Source of the DNA: M55B112 sp040903745
Lineage (GTDB): Bacteria; Bacteroidota; Bacteroidia; Bacteroidales; GCA-2748055
NCBI GenBank assembly: GCA_040903745.1
Contig: JBBDUV010000072.1
Coordinates: forward strand, 46,292 to 110,291
Length of the DNA stretch: 64,000 nucleotides
Reading direction: 5' to 3'
The translations under genes and the position numbers were made by a program. Shown piece after piece: positions 1-8,500 of this stretch. The stretch's first letter is position 1. Each line of letters starts with the position of its first letter. The notes beneath the pieces were generated by a model, which was not told where the DNA came from, searched no databases, and was given only the letters and a program-made list of their open reading frames with translations.

Positions 1-912
1 AGTACTTTCAATATCAATTATAACAGAATCTCCGGAAATAATCAGGTTTTCATACCCGCTGGCCGTTTCAGGAAAAGCAACATCAAAAATGTTCCCGTAA
101 GAATTCAATTTTTTAAAGTTTTTCAGGAATTGCTTTCCCTGATAAGGTTCAATGGATTTTCCAAACTCAGAATATCGGCTGGTCAGATTTTCAATGACCT
201 CTTCAATACTTAATACCAATCCACTTGTTCCTAATGTTTTCCGTATCATTTCATTCTCAATTACGCCGTTATCTTTGAAATCACCTGCCAGCATGGTAAG
301 AAATTCGGAAAAATTCAATCCGGAACCAATGTTCGACTGAATGATGGAAGATACCAATAGCAGCATACCACCATTTAAATCTGGTGAACTTAAGTCCAAA
401 TGTTCAGGTTTGTTATAATCATTGACCTCTATATAAAAGAGTGCCAGCAATTCTTCATAGGCCTGCTCACAGGCCTGACTAAAATCCATCCCATCTTTAA
501 CCAACTCAAAAGTCCGTGCCTGAACCATGTGAGTTATCAAATTTACATTGATGATGGAATCATCTGAAATATCTGCAATTGTGTGCAAAATAATCTCCTC
601 CAGCGCGTTTACTCCACCACGTACCTCATTGTAATATTCACCTTCAACTTTGAGCTGGATATAGGATGATTCAAAAACAACATTAGGAAAAGCAAAGTAT
701 CCAAAGTTATCCTCTATAGTTGAAAAGAAAACTTTACCTGTTGGATCCAATTCGTCATCCAACTCCATAATAGTAACTTCAGAGCCTATAAGAAAGGGGC
801 CCTTCTGAGCATATCCTGATAAATTATATGTCTTTGAGGCACCATCATCGGGTCCCTTTTGACAAGAACACAGGAAAGTTAAAGCTAACAACAGTACACC
901 AATAATTTTCAT
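1..912 (-). CDS. Surface lipoprotein with QKGPF motif, C-terminus cut by window edge
   Basis: The frame is open for 304 codons from an ATG at 912 to the window edge, so the C-terminus is missing. The N-terminus is a lipoprotein signal peptide: hydrophobic residues 4-14, then a lipobox LCSC with the lipidated cysteine at residue 17. Shortly after comes GYAQKGPFLIGSEVTI (about residues 33-48) followed by a DPTGKVFFSTIEDNFGYF segment. This QKGPF-GS-VTI pattern is, as I recall, shared by uncharacterised lipoproteins of Bacteroidetes and relatives and resembles a beta-sandwich of surface proteins. Middle and end look helical. The gene is AT-rich like its neighbour at 1017-2348, also a lipoprotein on the same strand. 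Function unknown; export and lipidation are well supported. Confidence 0.8.
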   Translation of the reverse strand, partial: MKIIGVLLLALTFLCSCQKGPDDGASKTYNLSGYAQKGPFLIGSEVTIMELDDELDPTGKVFFSTIEDNFGYFAFPNVVFESSYIQLKVEGEYYNEVRGGVNALEEIILHTIADISDDSIINVNLITHMVQARTFELVKDGMDFSQACEQAYEELLALFYIEVNDYNKPEHLDLSSPDLNGGMLLLVSSIIQSNIGSGLNFSEFLTMLAGDFKDNGVIENEMIRKTLGTSGLVLSIEEVIENLTSRYSEFGKSIEPYQGKQFLKNFKKLNSYGNIFDVAFPETASGYENLIISGDSVIIDIEST

Positions 913-1016
913 GATATTCAGTTTTATATTTATTAAGTCAGGCAGATTTGACAACAAATCCTTGCCTTGTCTCCATCATATAGTTACGGGCTAATCAGTT
1001 TCCGGTTTTTAAGCAG

Positions 1017-2348
1017 TTAATTAATTCTTATCAGATTGTTGTATTCTCTGTCTGAAGATTGAGTGAGTATCTGAATATTATCCTCAGCATCAACAATACC
1101 CGTAACATACATTTCATCTGAGAGCCTTAGGGCACTGAAGATAATGTCACCGTTTTCATTGAACTCATAATCCTTCACTTCTAAATCGCCCGGAAAATCA
1201 ATGTGTGTATAGCTGTTTAACAGGTATGAATCGCCGTCAATCTTCTCAAAATTATTCAAGTCAACTTTATACAAATCAAATGATATTGAAGCTTGACTTG
1301 TTAAATATAAAAAATGGCCACTAATTGTCTTAACATACAATTCGTTGGTAGTAAAAAGCTCATCATCAATGAATAAATCATATACTTCTTGGGTCTCTTC
1401 GAAAATCATACTCCCTGCCAGTTTCCATGATTCATGTATTCCAGGGGAGAAAATTTGTGTGGTTTTCTCATCAGGATTTCTATAAATATACAGCCAGGCC
1501 TCAGGGCAATTGACCGAAGCAAATGGTGAGAATTTTAGTTTTTCTTCTTCGATGGTTAAATATCCAATAGAATCATAAACGGAAGCCATCACTTTGTCAT
1601 CATATGTATTCCACATACAATAGAATTGTGTATGAATATCAGATACTGCTAAGCCGCCACCAAACTTTTTAACTTTCGTATATGGATATTTGTAATAATA
1701 ACAGTTCCCATCTAAATCAATAAAGTATGAATAGTATTCTTCCCCTGATGGCAAATATCCTTCTTGTGAGTATCCATTTTCTGTTTCAGCCAATTTGAAA
1801 ACATTACCGGATTGACTATTAATATTTGCCGCATCATAATATACATTTCCATATTTATCTGTCTGAATCTCGTTTTGATTCAGGTAGTAGGACTTGTCAG
1901 TTGGGTAATGTCCGTTAAAATTAAACAGTGCCCCATCGCTGGAGCGGATCAATAAAGAGTATAATGTTTGAGGTTCACTATTGGAGGAATCCAAATACAA
2001 TTTAAAGTTCCCCTTTAAGCAGAGCAATTCCTCTTTTAATTCCAGCATTTTAAAGACAGTAAACTCTGAGAATATTGAATCGATTTCATTGCCAAACGCA
2101 TCAAGCAATCGCACCTTTTCCTCTGAAATATTATCTCCATCAAGGTTGATTTTGTACAACTCATGGCCCGTATAGCCTGACTTTTTATCGCCAGCTGATT
2201 TTAAGACCAAATAATCTGCATTAGCGATGTCAATGCCAAACACAACCTTTGAATCATTAATCTCCTCTGTAGGATTTCCAGGATACTCTTTTTCACAACC
2301 GATGAATAGCAATAAGAGAACTAGGATGGATAGAAGTGGGGCTTTCAT
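1017..2348 (-). CDS. Hypothetical lipoprotein, probably beta-rich
   Basis: A 443-residue protein with a lipoprotein signal peptide: Lys2, hydrophobic residues 4-16 and lipobox FIGC with the acceptor cysteine at residue 18, followed by the acidic linker EKEYPGNPTEE. The body has many short hydrophobic/aromatic strands separated by turns (for example DKYGNVYYDAANINSQSGNVF, shortened here to the idea of repeated G-N-x-Y/F strands), which suggests a beta-propeller, but no blade motif is clear enough to name a family. The gene is AT-rich and lies 104 bp upstream of the lipoprotein at 1-912 on the same strand, so the two may form a small unit. I do not recognise its function. Confidence 0.75.
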   Translation of the reverse strand: MKAPLLSILVLLLLFIGCEKEYPGNPTEEINDSKVVFGIDIANADYLVLKSAGDKKSGYTGHELYKINLDGDNISEEKVRLLDAFGNEIDSIFSEFTVFKMLELKEELLCLKGNFKLYLDSSNSEPQTLYSLLIRSSDGALFNFNGHYPTDKSYYLNQNEIQTDKYGNVYYDAANINSQSGNVFKLAETENGYSQEGYLPSGEEYYSYFIDLDGNCYYYKYPYTKVKKFGGGLAVSDIHTQFYCMWNTYDDKVMASVYDSIGYLTIEEEKLKFSPFASVNCPEAWLYIYRNPDEKTTQIFSPGIHESWKLAGSMIFEETQEVYDLFIDDELFTTNELYVKTISGHFLYLTSQASISFDLYKVDLNNFEKIDGDSYLLNSYTHIDFPGDLEVKDYEFNENGDIIFSALRLSDEMYVTGIVDAEDNIQILTQSSDREYNNLIRIN

Positions 2349-2503
2349 ATTTCAGTCCATATAAATGAATGATGTGAATTTCTTCACTTAGGTTGCGTTA
2401 TTATTTTTACGAATGGCTCCAATCAGACGGTTCCTGTTGTATAAATTTATGCATTTATTCCGCAAAATACAAATCGCCTTCATGTTGTGAATTATTGCAA
2501 ATA

Positions 2504-2545
2504 GGATTGCTCCTGTTCTTTCAGGACAATCCGATATTTTTTTTT
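2504..2545 (+). terminator. Hairpin with T-run, intrinsic-terminator type
   Basis: GGATTG-C-TCCTG pairs with CAGGA-CAATCC across a 6-nt loop (11 bp with one bulged C), and nine T follow at 2537-2545. The T-run is on the + strand, but no + strand gene lies upstream in the window. On the minus strand it falls 67 nt after the pabC stop and could fold there too, without a T-run. The rest of 2349-2598 shows no gene. Confidence 0.5.
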
Positions 2546-2598
2546 GAATAAATAATTTCTTTTTTCTTCATCATACATATTCATCAGGCGGATCGCTT

Positions 2599-3195
2599 TT
2601 ACACAATCTGCTCCACCGGCAGCTCCTCCTGCGCATCAAAAGCGAGCATGGCGTTGATCAGTTTGAATGACCTGCAATAACCCAGGTCGTCTGCCTTGAT
2701 GTCTGCCTCAACAATCACTCCCTCATGCACCAGCCTGTTCCGACAGGTGCCTGCCAGCAGCGGATAGAGCGGCGTGACCCACCGCTCGCCGTTAAACAAT
2801 GCAATATTGGTATAGGAGGTGTCGGTGATCCTGCCGTTTCGAACGATCAGGATATCGTCACAGTCACCCCGCTGCTTCAGCAACTCCTCCAGCGCATAAC
2901 GATCCGTATACTTCATCGAGTATTCCAGGTGATCGCCGGTCATCAGCCGTAGCGTCTCTATCTTACGGGGGGCATACACCGAAAACTCTGTCGTCCAGCT
3001 CGTCCGTCCATACAAAAACCGGCACTTCACAACCCCGCTCCCAAACTCCTCCGGCACCTGCAGCAAGGTCTTCAGCAACGGTGCTCCTGGTCGTCCGAAA
3101 TAGCGCAAAAAGGCATCGTCCATCCTGGACTGGTGCCACCCGAGGTGCTGAGGCAGCCCCTCTTCGATTCGTATCGTTTCAAATAGTGGGAACAT
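2599..3195 (-). CDS. pabC: Aminotransferase class IV, probable 4-amino-4-deoxychorismate lyase
   Basis: A 198-residue PLP enzyme of the class IV (D-amino acid/branched-chain) aminotransferase fold. In folate synthesis PabC splits 4-amino-4-deoxychorismate into para-aminobenzoate and pyruvate in the cytosol. Visible signs are the probable PLP lysine Lys95 in YSMKYTDR, the motif RNGRITDTSYTNIALF (residues about 119-134) that matches the family pattern before the active site, and PLYPLLAGTCRNRLV with the conserved L-x-G-x-x-R. It is short compared with the roughly 270 residues of the E. coli enzyme, which is usual in Bacteroidetes. pabB lies 169 bp upstream on the same strand, supporting the folate role over a general aminotransferase. 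Confidence 0.8.
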   Translation of the reverse strand: MFPLFETIRIEEGLPQHLGWHQSRMDDAFLRYFGRPGAPLLKTLLQVPEEFGSGVVKCRFLYGRTSWTTEFSVYAPRKIETLRLMTGDHLEYSMKYTDRYALEELLKQRGDCDDILIVRNGRITDTSYTNIALFNGERWVTPLYPLLAGTCRNRLVHEGVIVEADIKADDLGYCRSFKLINAMLAFDAQEELPVEQIV

Positions 3196-3364
3196 CTTCT
3201 TTTCTAGTTATACGAATTAATAATCGCTTATAAGAATCTGGTTTTGGGCCCGGCATTACAAAACCTGTAATAATTGCATTACGCCAAATTAAAAAAAAGT
3301 CTCTTAAAATAACCATATCTTATCGGAAACTGTCCCTGCTATACAGTGACCGCACAGGCAATAT

Positions 3365-4573
3365 TCAAGACCTGACAATCGGAACATATACCTTTTCTAT
3401 CATCTCCCGATACTCAGCTGCGGCCTCACTGTGCCCCGTAATTCCACCTCCGCTTCTGAATTGCAATCCCCCGTTCGCCTTACCCCTGTTCGTCTTACGT
3501 CCGCTCGCCTGCTTTCCGGTAGTCTTCCCGGAAGCATTTCCAACATCCTTCCCAGTCCCTACCCGCTCAATATACCGGATCATCACCGCACTGTCGACCG
3601 CCTCTCCGTCAAATATACCAAAAATCCCGGTGAAAAATCCACGCTTCTGCCCCTCTGCCTCCGCGATGATCTCCACCGTTTTCAACTTTGGCGCACCGCT
3701 GATCGATCCGGCCGGCAGCATCCGGAGCAAGAGCTCCCCGAGCCCCGACCGCCAACCACTCCCGAGCCGACCCTCAATCTCCGAGCTCACCTGCAGCAGC
3801 TCCCCCTGGTGCGTCCTGATCCGGTCGATATACCTGAACCGCGCCACCTGCACATCGGCCGCCACCATCGACAAGTCGTTGCGAATCAGATCTACAATCG
3901 TGTTATGCTCCCACAGCTCCTTCTCGTTCTCCAGCAACCGCCGCTCAGCATCCGGCAACGCCGCATCTATCGTCCCCTTCATCGGAAACGACCGGATGGT
4001 ATTCCCTCCAATCGTCACAAACGTCTCCGGCGAAAAAACCACAAACCGGTCACCAAACAACAGCCTGTAAGGCGCCGCACTCGCATGAAATATCTGCTCC
4101 AGCCCCAGGTCCGTCTCCACCGGCGTCGGAAAAGTGAGGTTCAATAAAAAGGAGTTCCCATGCAAAATATGCTTTTTTACCAGGCTGAACGCCTTTTCAT
4201 ACCGGGGGAACGCCATAGGAACCGCCTCAAACCGGAATTTCGGCGGTGCAGTAGCCCACATATCCGGTGGTTCGGCATCCCGGGACCCCGGTCCAGGTTC
4301 AACACTGAGCCCCGGCAGGACCCCGTTCCGACCCCCCTGTGGAGCACCTGCCCCGGTACCCCTCCCAGACTCAGACATTTGCTTCCGCGAAATCCCAACC
4401 CCTGCACCGGAGTAATTGGTCCGCCCATTAATATTATAGAAAATACCCTGACCCGCTGCCTCCTCCGGACGAAAAATCAGGAACTGCTCCAGCTCATAAT
4501 CGATCATGAACAGGAAAGACGTTCCCTCTTCAGCCCATGCATTACAATTTTCAATAAACTGTGACTTTCGCAT
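3365..4573 (-). CDS. pabB: Aminodeoxychorismate synthase component I with two low-complexity insertions
   Basis: Chorismate-binding enzyme (402 residues from ATG 4573) that, with a glutaminase subunit, converts chorismate to 4-amino-4-deoxychorismate. The reading frame opens further at a TTG (4600), but the ATG is the better start. Conserved blocks: GNSFLLNLTFPT, PETFVTI, FPMKGTI, ENEKELWEHNTIVDLIRNDL, LLRMLPAGSISGAPK and, near the end, FRSGGGITGHSEAAAEYREM. Numbering from the TTG, residues 62-118 (Gly/Pro/Arg-rich) and 347-378 (Gly/Lys/Arg-rich) are hydrophilic stretches not expected in the family, which explains the excess length. No pabA is in the window. The downstream partner is pabC. 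Anthranilate synthase TrpE is less likely because of the pabC neighbour. Confidence 0.87.
   Translation of the reverse strand: MRKSQFIENCNAWAEEGTSFLFMIDYELEQFLIFRPEEAAGQGIFYNINGRTNYSGAGVGISRKQMSESGRGTGAGAPQGGRNGVLPGLSVEPGPGSRDAEPPDMWATAPPKFRFEAVPMAFPRYEKAFSLVKKHILHGNSFLLNLTFPTPVETDLGLEQIFHASAAPYRLLFGDRFVVFSPETFVTIGGNTIRSFPMKGTIDAALPDAERRLLENEKELWEHNTIVDLIRNDLSMVAADVQVARFRYIDRIRTHQGELLQVSSEIEGRLGSGWRSGLGELLLRMLPAGSISGAPKLKTVEIIAEAEGQKRGFFTGIFGIFDGEAVDSAVMIRYIERVGTGKDVGNASGKTTGKQASGRKTNRGKANGGLQFRSGGGITGHSEAAAEYREMIEKVYVPIVRS
3467..3562 (-). other. Low-complexity insertion 2 inside pabB
   Basis: About 32 residues rich in Gly, Lys, Arg, Ser and Thr (for example GKTTGKQASGRKTNRG) separate the conserved strand SAVMIRYIER from the final FRSGGGI motif. 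In PabB/TrpE proteins these two elements are normally joined by a short turn. Confidence 0.65.
4247..4417 (-). other. Low-complexity insertion 1 inside pabB
   Basis: This stretch encodes about 57 residues rich in Gly, Pro, Ser and Arg (GRGTGAGAPQGGRNG is typical) between the N-terminal strand NINGRTN and the helix PMAFPRYEKAFSLVKKH. It interrupts an otherwise normal PabB. Compare the insertion at 3467-3562 and those in aroA and miaB. Confidence 0.65.
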
Positions 4574-4588
4574 ACACCAAATCCTGAT

Positions 4589-4609
4589 CTGAATCTTCAA
4601 GAGATTCAG
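4589..4609. terminator. Hairpin between toxin gene stop and pabB
   Basis: CTGAATC and GATTCAG form a perfect 7-bp stem with a 7-nt loop, placed 2 nt after the DUF5615 stop codon (minus strand) and 15 nt before the pabB ATG. Four T follow on the + strand. It may end the toxin-antitoxin transcript or shield pabB from it. Confidence 0.4.
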
Positions 4610-4611
4610 TT

Positions 4612-4983
4612 TTAATTGCGATCGGATAATTTTTCATGTCCAATTATTTGATTATTGTCTATCTCAATCAAATCATATGAGTTAAATAGATCAATGAGAG
4701 TTTCAAAATGATTATCAAATAACTGAATAAGAGCTTTGTTAATTATGTTACCAGTCGTAACAAGTAATAATTTTGAAGGAACACCATGTATTAAGTGTGA
4801 ATCGAGAAAATCAGAATCCTTTGTTATTACAATCCGATTTTGTTCAATTGAAATCTTTCTTATCTCCTTATCTTTTGTTCTTTCCTTATCAGGCAAATCA
4901 TCGGTATGAATAACATCATATCCCCTATCTTTTAATGATTTGGCTAATTTAAAAGGTAAATTTGCATCAAGTAGAAATCTCAT
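4612..4983 (-). CDS. DUF5615 PIN-like protein, probable toxin
   Basis: A 123-residue protein of the DUF5615 (Mut7-C/PIN-like) type. The start MRFLLDANLPFKLAKSLKDRGYDV carries the first acidic residue of a PIN-like nuclease centre (D6 in LLDAN), and later ones are seen in KDKEIRKISIEQNRIVITKDSDFLD (the TKDSDF motif). Family members are putative RNases acting in the cytosol and usually sit with a DUF433 protein, exactly as here: the start codon overlaps the upstream antitoxin stop by 4 bp (ATGA), which couples translation. Gene is AT-rich against the GC-rich pabB and mfd on either side, suggesting acquisition. Toxicity itself is inferred from the family. Confidence 0.8.
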   Translation of the reverse strand: MRFLLDANLPFKLAKSLKDRGYDVIHTDDLPDKERTKDKEIRKISIEQNRIVITKDSDFLDSHLIHGVPSKLLLVTTGNIINKALIQLFDNHFETLIDLFNSYDLIEIDNNQIIGHEKLSDRN

Positions 4984-5216
4984 GCAACAATCCTATGTAT
5001 TGTTTTTACTTTTGTTAATTGTGAAGCAAATGTCAAACAAGCCTTGATATCATCAATCTCAAGTGCGGGATAATCATCAATTATTTCTATATCACTCATA
5101 CCTGCAGATAATAAATCAAGAATCAAATCAACTGTATATCTAGTATTACGTATGGTGGGTCTCCCATTACATATCTCAGGATTTAACGTTATTCTATTTA
5201 TCAAATTCCTATTCAT
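4980..5216 (-). CDS. DUF433 protein, probable antitoxin
   Basis: A 78-residue DUF433 protein. The diagnostic pattern is RITLNPEICNGRPTIRNTRYTVDLILDLL split as ITLNPEICNGRPTIRNTR followed by VDLILDLLSAGMSDIEIIDDYPAL, where N/D-P-x-I-C-x-G-x-P-x-I-R/K-G/N-T-R and the helix-turn-helix with I-DYP-L are family hallmarks. It is the presumed DNA-binding antitoxin of the DUF5615 gene immediately downstream, with a 4-bp overlap. A near-consensus Bacteroidetes promoter lies just upstream (5227-5256), so the pair appears to be its own transcription unit, probably self-repressed as in other type II modules. Confidence 0.82.
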   Translation of the reverse strand: MNRNLINRITLNPEICNGRPTIRNTRYTVDLILDLLSAGMSDIEIIDDYPALEIDDIKACLTFASQLTKVKTIHRIVA

Positions 5217-5226
5217 ATTTTTTAAT

Positions 5227-5256
5227 CAAATATACAAAAATTTATCTTGTATTCAA
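5227..5256 (-). promoter_or_regulatory. Promoter of the DUF433/DUF5615 pair
   Basis: On the minus strand TATATTTG (5234-5227) matches the -7 box TAnnTTTG, and TTG at 5256-5254 lies 19 bp upstream as a -33 element. Transcription should start near 5220, leaving only a few bases of leader before the ATG at 5216. Confidence 0.55.
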
Positions 5257-5289
5257 GCCAATTAGTAGGTACACGCAGGGCCGACGCAT

Positions 5290-5433
5290 TTAAATTCGAA
5301 GAATTTTTAGTAGAAACTGATTATCCCGGGCAGCCACCAACCTTTTATTCTTAATACTTATGTTTTTGGAGCCCTCTGACTTCAATAGGTTTAGAGCTAT
5401 CTTCTCCAGTAGTGCGAAGTTGTTTGCAGGAGA
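5290..5433 (-). pseudogene. 3' remnant of an ISAs1/IS4-type transposase
   Basis: The frame ending at 5290 encodes about 47 residues, from SPANNFALLEKIALNLLK through ISIKNKRLVAARDNQFLLKIL to the stop. This matches the well-known C-terminal pattern of ISAs1-like DDE transposases (N-x-A-x-L-R-x-x-A-L-N-L-L, then S-I-K-x-K-R-x-x-A-x-x-D-x-x-Y-L). Nothing recognisable of the transposase precedes it; the open frame upstream to 5556 runs antisense into the mfd start and carries no family signal. It is therefore a decayed fragment, placed between the toxin-antitoxin pair and mfd. Confidence 0.65.
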
Positions 5434-5529
5434 CTTAATGAAAGGATGCATGGGGCAGAAAGCCTGGGCCAAAAAAATATGCCAGTGAGGAACCATGGAG
5501 CTGAGGACCTGCAGTATCCATTTTTTCTG

Positions 5530-5537
5530 TAAGTTTG
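5530..5537 (+). promoter_or_regulatory. mfd promoter -7 box
   Basis: TAAGTTTG matches TAnnTTTG and lies 17 nt before the ATG at 5555, so transcription should begin near 5544. No clear -33 box is seen. Its place supports the 5555 start, because an upstream ATG at 5495 would lie ahead of the promoter. Confidence 0.5.
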
Positions 5538-5554
5538 CAGCGGCAAAAAAAAGC

Positions 5555-8500
5555 ATGTTTCAGAACCCGTACATACACCACCCATACACCCCCGAAATCG
5601 TGCAGGCACTGCAGGAGAGAAGGAGCAATGTATACCACCTGAAAGGGCTCACCGGCTCTTCAAAAGCGGCGCTGTTCCAGTCAGTCGTGACAACCATGAA
5701 GGGCAACCACCTCATTCTGTTTCACGACAAGGAGGAGGCGGCCTATTTCTATACCGACCTGGTGAACCTCGAGGGAACACCCAACCGCACCCTCTTCTTC
5801 CCCTCCTCCTACAAACGCTCGGTGCAGTACCGGCAGACCGACGAGGCCAATATCATCACCCGAACACAAACGCTCAAACGACTCAGCGAGCAGCGTGCCG
5901 CCAGCTTCATCATCTCCTATGCCGATGCGATGCTCGAACGGGTGATCACACGCGCCGAACTTGGACGGAACACGCTGGAGATCAAAACAGGCGAGCAGCT
6001 TAGCATGGATTTCCTCCATGAGGTGCTGGAGACCTACCAGTTCCAGCTGGTCGACTTTGTCTATGAGCCCGGACAGTACGCCATCAGGGGCGGTCTGACC
6101 GATATATTCTCTTTCTCCTCGAGCCGGCCCTGTCGCATCGACTTTTTCGGCGATGAGGTCGATACCATCCGCTTTTTTGATGTGGAGTCGCAACGCTCCG
6201 ACGAACAGATAAAAAAGGTCTCTATCATCCCCAATATCCAGTGGGAGAAGGAGCTCGGCGAAAAACGGGTCTCCTTCCTGGAGTTTATCCCCTCCAATAC
6301 CACCGTTTGGCTCGACGACCTGGAGCTGATTGTCCACCAGATGACAGAGATTTACGACCGGGCCGACGCCGGCGGAAAGGACGATCTCCCCCTCCCGAAA
6401 GAGGAGCTGCTCACCAGCGGCGCCAATATTTACAAACAACTGGAAGAGTTCAGCCGCGTGGAGTTCACCCGCCCGGTGCTCACACCCGCCGCCGGTAGCT
6501 GGCAGTTCAGCACGGCACCCCAACCGCCCTTCAACAAGGACTTCGACCTGCTGGCAAAGGTGCTCGAGGAGAACAGCGCAGCAGGCATCAACAATTTTAT
6601 CCTCTTCGACAGCGCGAAACAGCTCGAAAGGATCCGCTCCATCTTCGATGAGATCAACCCGGAACTCACCTACAAAGAGGGCACCCCCACCCTGCACGAA
6701 GGGTTCACCGACCACGACCTGCAGCTGGCCATCTATACCGACCACCAGATCTTCGACCGGTACCACAAGTTCAAGCTGCACGACCGCTTCACACGCAAGG
6801 AGGCGCTGTCGGTGAAAGAGCTCTCCGGACTCCATCCGGGCGATTACGTGGTGCATGTCGACCACGGGATCGGTATGTTCGGCGGACTCGAACGGATCGA
6901 TATCAATGGCCGGAAGCAGGAGACGGTGCGGCTCGTCTACAAGGACAACGACGTGCTGTACGTCAACATCCACTCGCTGCACAAAATCTCGAAGTACAAG
7001 GGCAAAGAGGGACAGGCTCCCAGGGTCTACAAGCTCGGCACCGGGGCCTGGCAGAAGCTGAAGCAGAAGACCAAAAGCAAGGTGAAGGATATTGCCGGCG
7101 AGCTGATCGCGCTTTATGCAAAACGGCGCGAGCAGAAGGGGTTCGCCTTTTCGCCCGATACGTACATGCAGACAGAGCTCGAGGCTTCGTTCATCTACGA
7201 GGATACCCCCGATCAGCTAAAAGCCACCAACGATACCAAAAGCGGCATGGAGGCGGAGTTCCCGATGGATCGCCTGGTATGCGGCGACGTGGGATTCGGG
7301 AAGACAGAGGTGGCGATCAGGGCCGCGTTCAAGGCGGTAACCGATGGTAAGCAGGTGGCGGTGCTGGTGCCTACCACCGTGCTGGCGTTCCAGCATTATA
7401 ACACCTTCAGCAGCCGGCTGAAAGAGTTCCCTTGCACCGTCGATTATATCAGCCGGTTCAGAACCGCTGCCGAGCAGACCAAAATACGCAGGCAACTGCA
7501 GGAGGGATCGCTCGACATTGTGATCGGAACACACAAGCTGGTGAGTCAGCAGATAAAATTCAACGACCTCGGACTGCTGATCATCGATGAGGAGCAGAAG
7601 TTCGGCGTGTCGGTGAAGGAGAAGCTGAAGCAGATCAAACTGAACGTCGATACCCTCACCCTCACGGCAACCCCCATACCACGTACGCTGCAGTTCTCAT
7701 TGATGGGGGCGCGCGACCTCTCGATCATCAATACCCCGCCACCGAACCGCCATCCTATTATTACCGAGCTGCACCCATTCAATGAAGATCTGATCAGGGA
7801 GGCGATCGACTATGAGGTGAGCAGGGGCGGACAGGTATTCATTATCCACAACAGGGTGCAGAATATCGGAGAGGTGAAGGAGATGGTCGACAAGCTGGTT
7901 CCCGATGTGCGGACCGTTGTAGCGCACGGACAGATGGACGGCAAAGAACTGGAGAAGGTAATGCTTGGTTTCATGGTGGGAGATTATGACGTGCTCATTG
8001 CCACCTCGATCATCGAATCGGGACTCGATATTCCCAACACAAATACAATAATTATCAACAACGCCCACCACTTCGGACTAAGCGATCTGCACCAGCTCAG
8101 GGGACGGGTCGGCCGGTCGAACAAAAAGGCGTTTTGCTACCTGTTTGCACCCCACATCACGCTGCTCACACAAGAGGCGAGGCGAAGACTACGGGCCATC
8201 GAGGAGCATTCCGGACTGGGCAGCGGAATGAGCATCGCCATGCAGGACCTGGACATCCGCGGGGCAGGAAACCTGCTGGGAGCGGAGCAGAGCGGATTCA
8301 TCGCCGATATCGGTTTCGAAACCTACCACAAGATCCTCAACGAAGCGGTACAAGAGCTCAAAGAGGGGGTGTTCTCCGATCTTTTCGAACAGGAAAAGCA
8401 GGAGGCTACAGACGGCTCTTCAACCTTTACCGGCGAGTGCCATATCGATACGGACCTCGAGCTGCTCTTCCCGGAATCCTATATCTCCAGCGTTACCGAA

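Noticed and set aside
3431..4147. 238-codon + strand frame across pabB
   Set aside because: Arginine/proline/serine-rich shadow of a GC-rich gene.
4574..4600. TTG start of pabB
   Set aside because: The first ATG (4573) lies only nine codons in, begins a plausible N-terminus, and the upstream part overlaps the hairpin at 4589-4609.
5681..6982. 433-codon open frame antisense to mfd
   Set aside because: It lies wholly inside mfd, has no family signal and arises from the GC-rich codon use of mfd.
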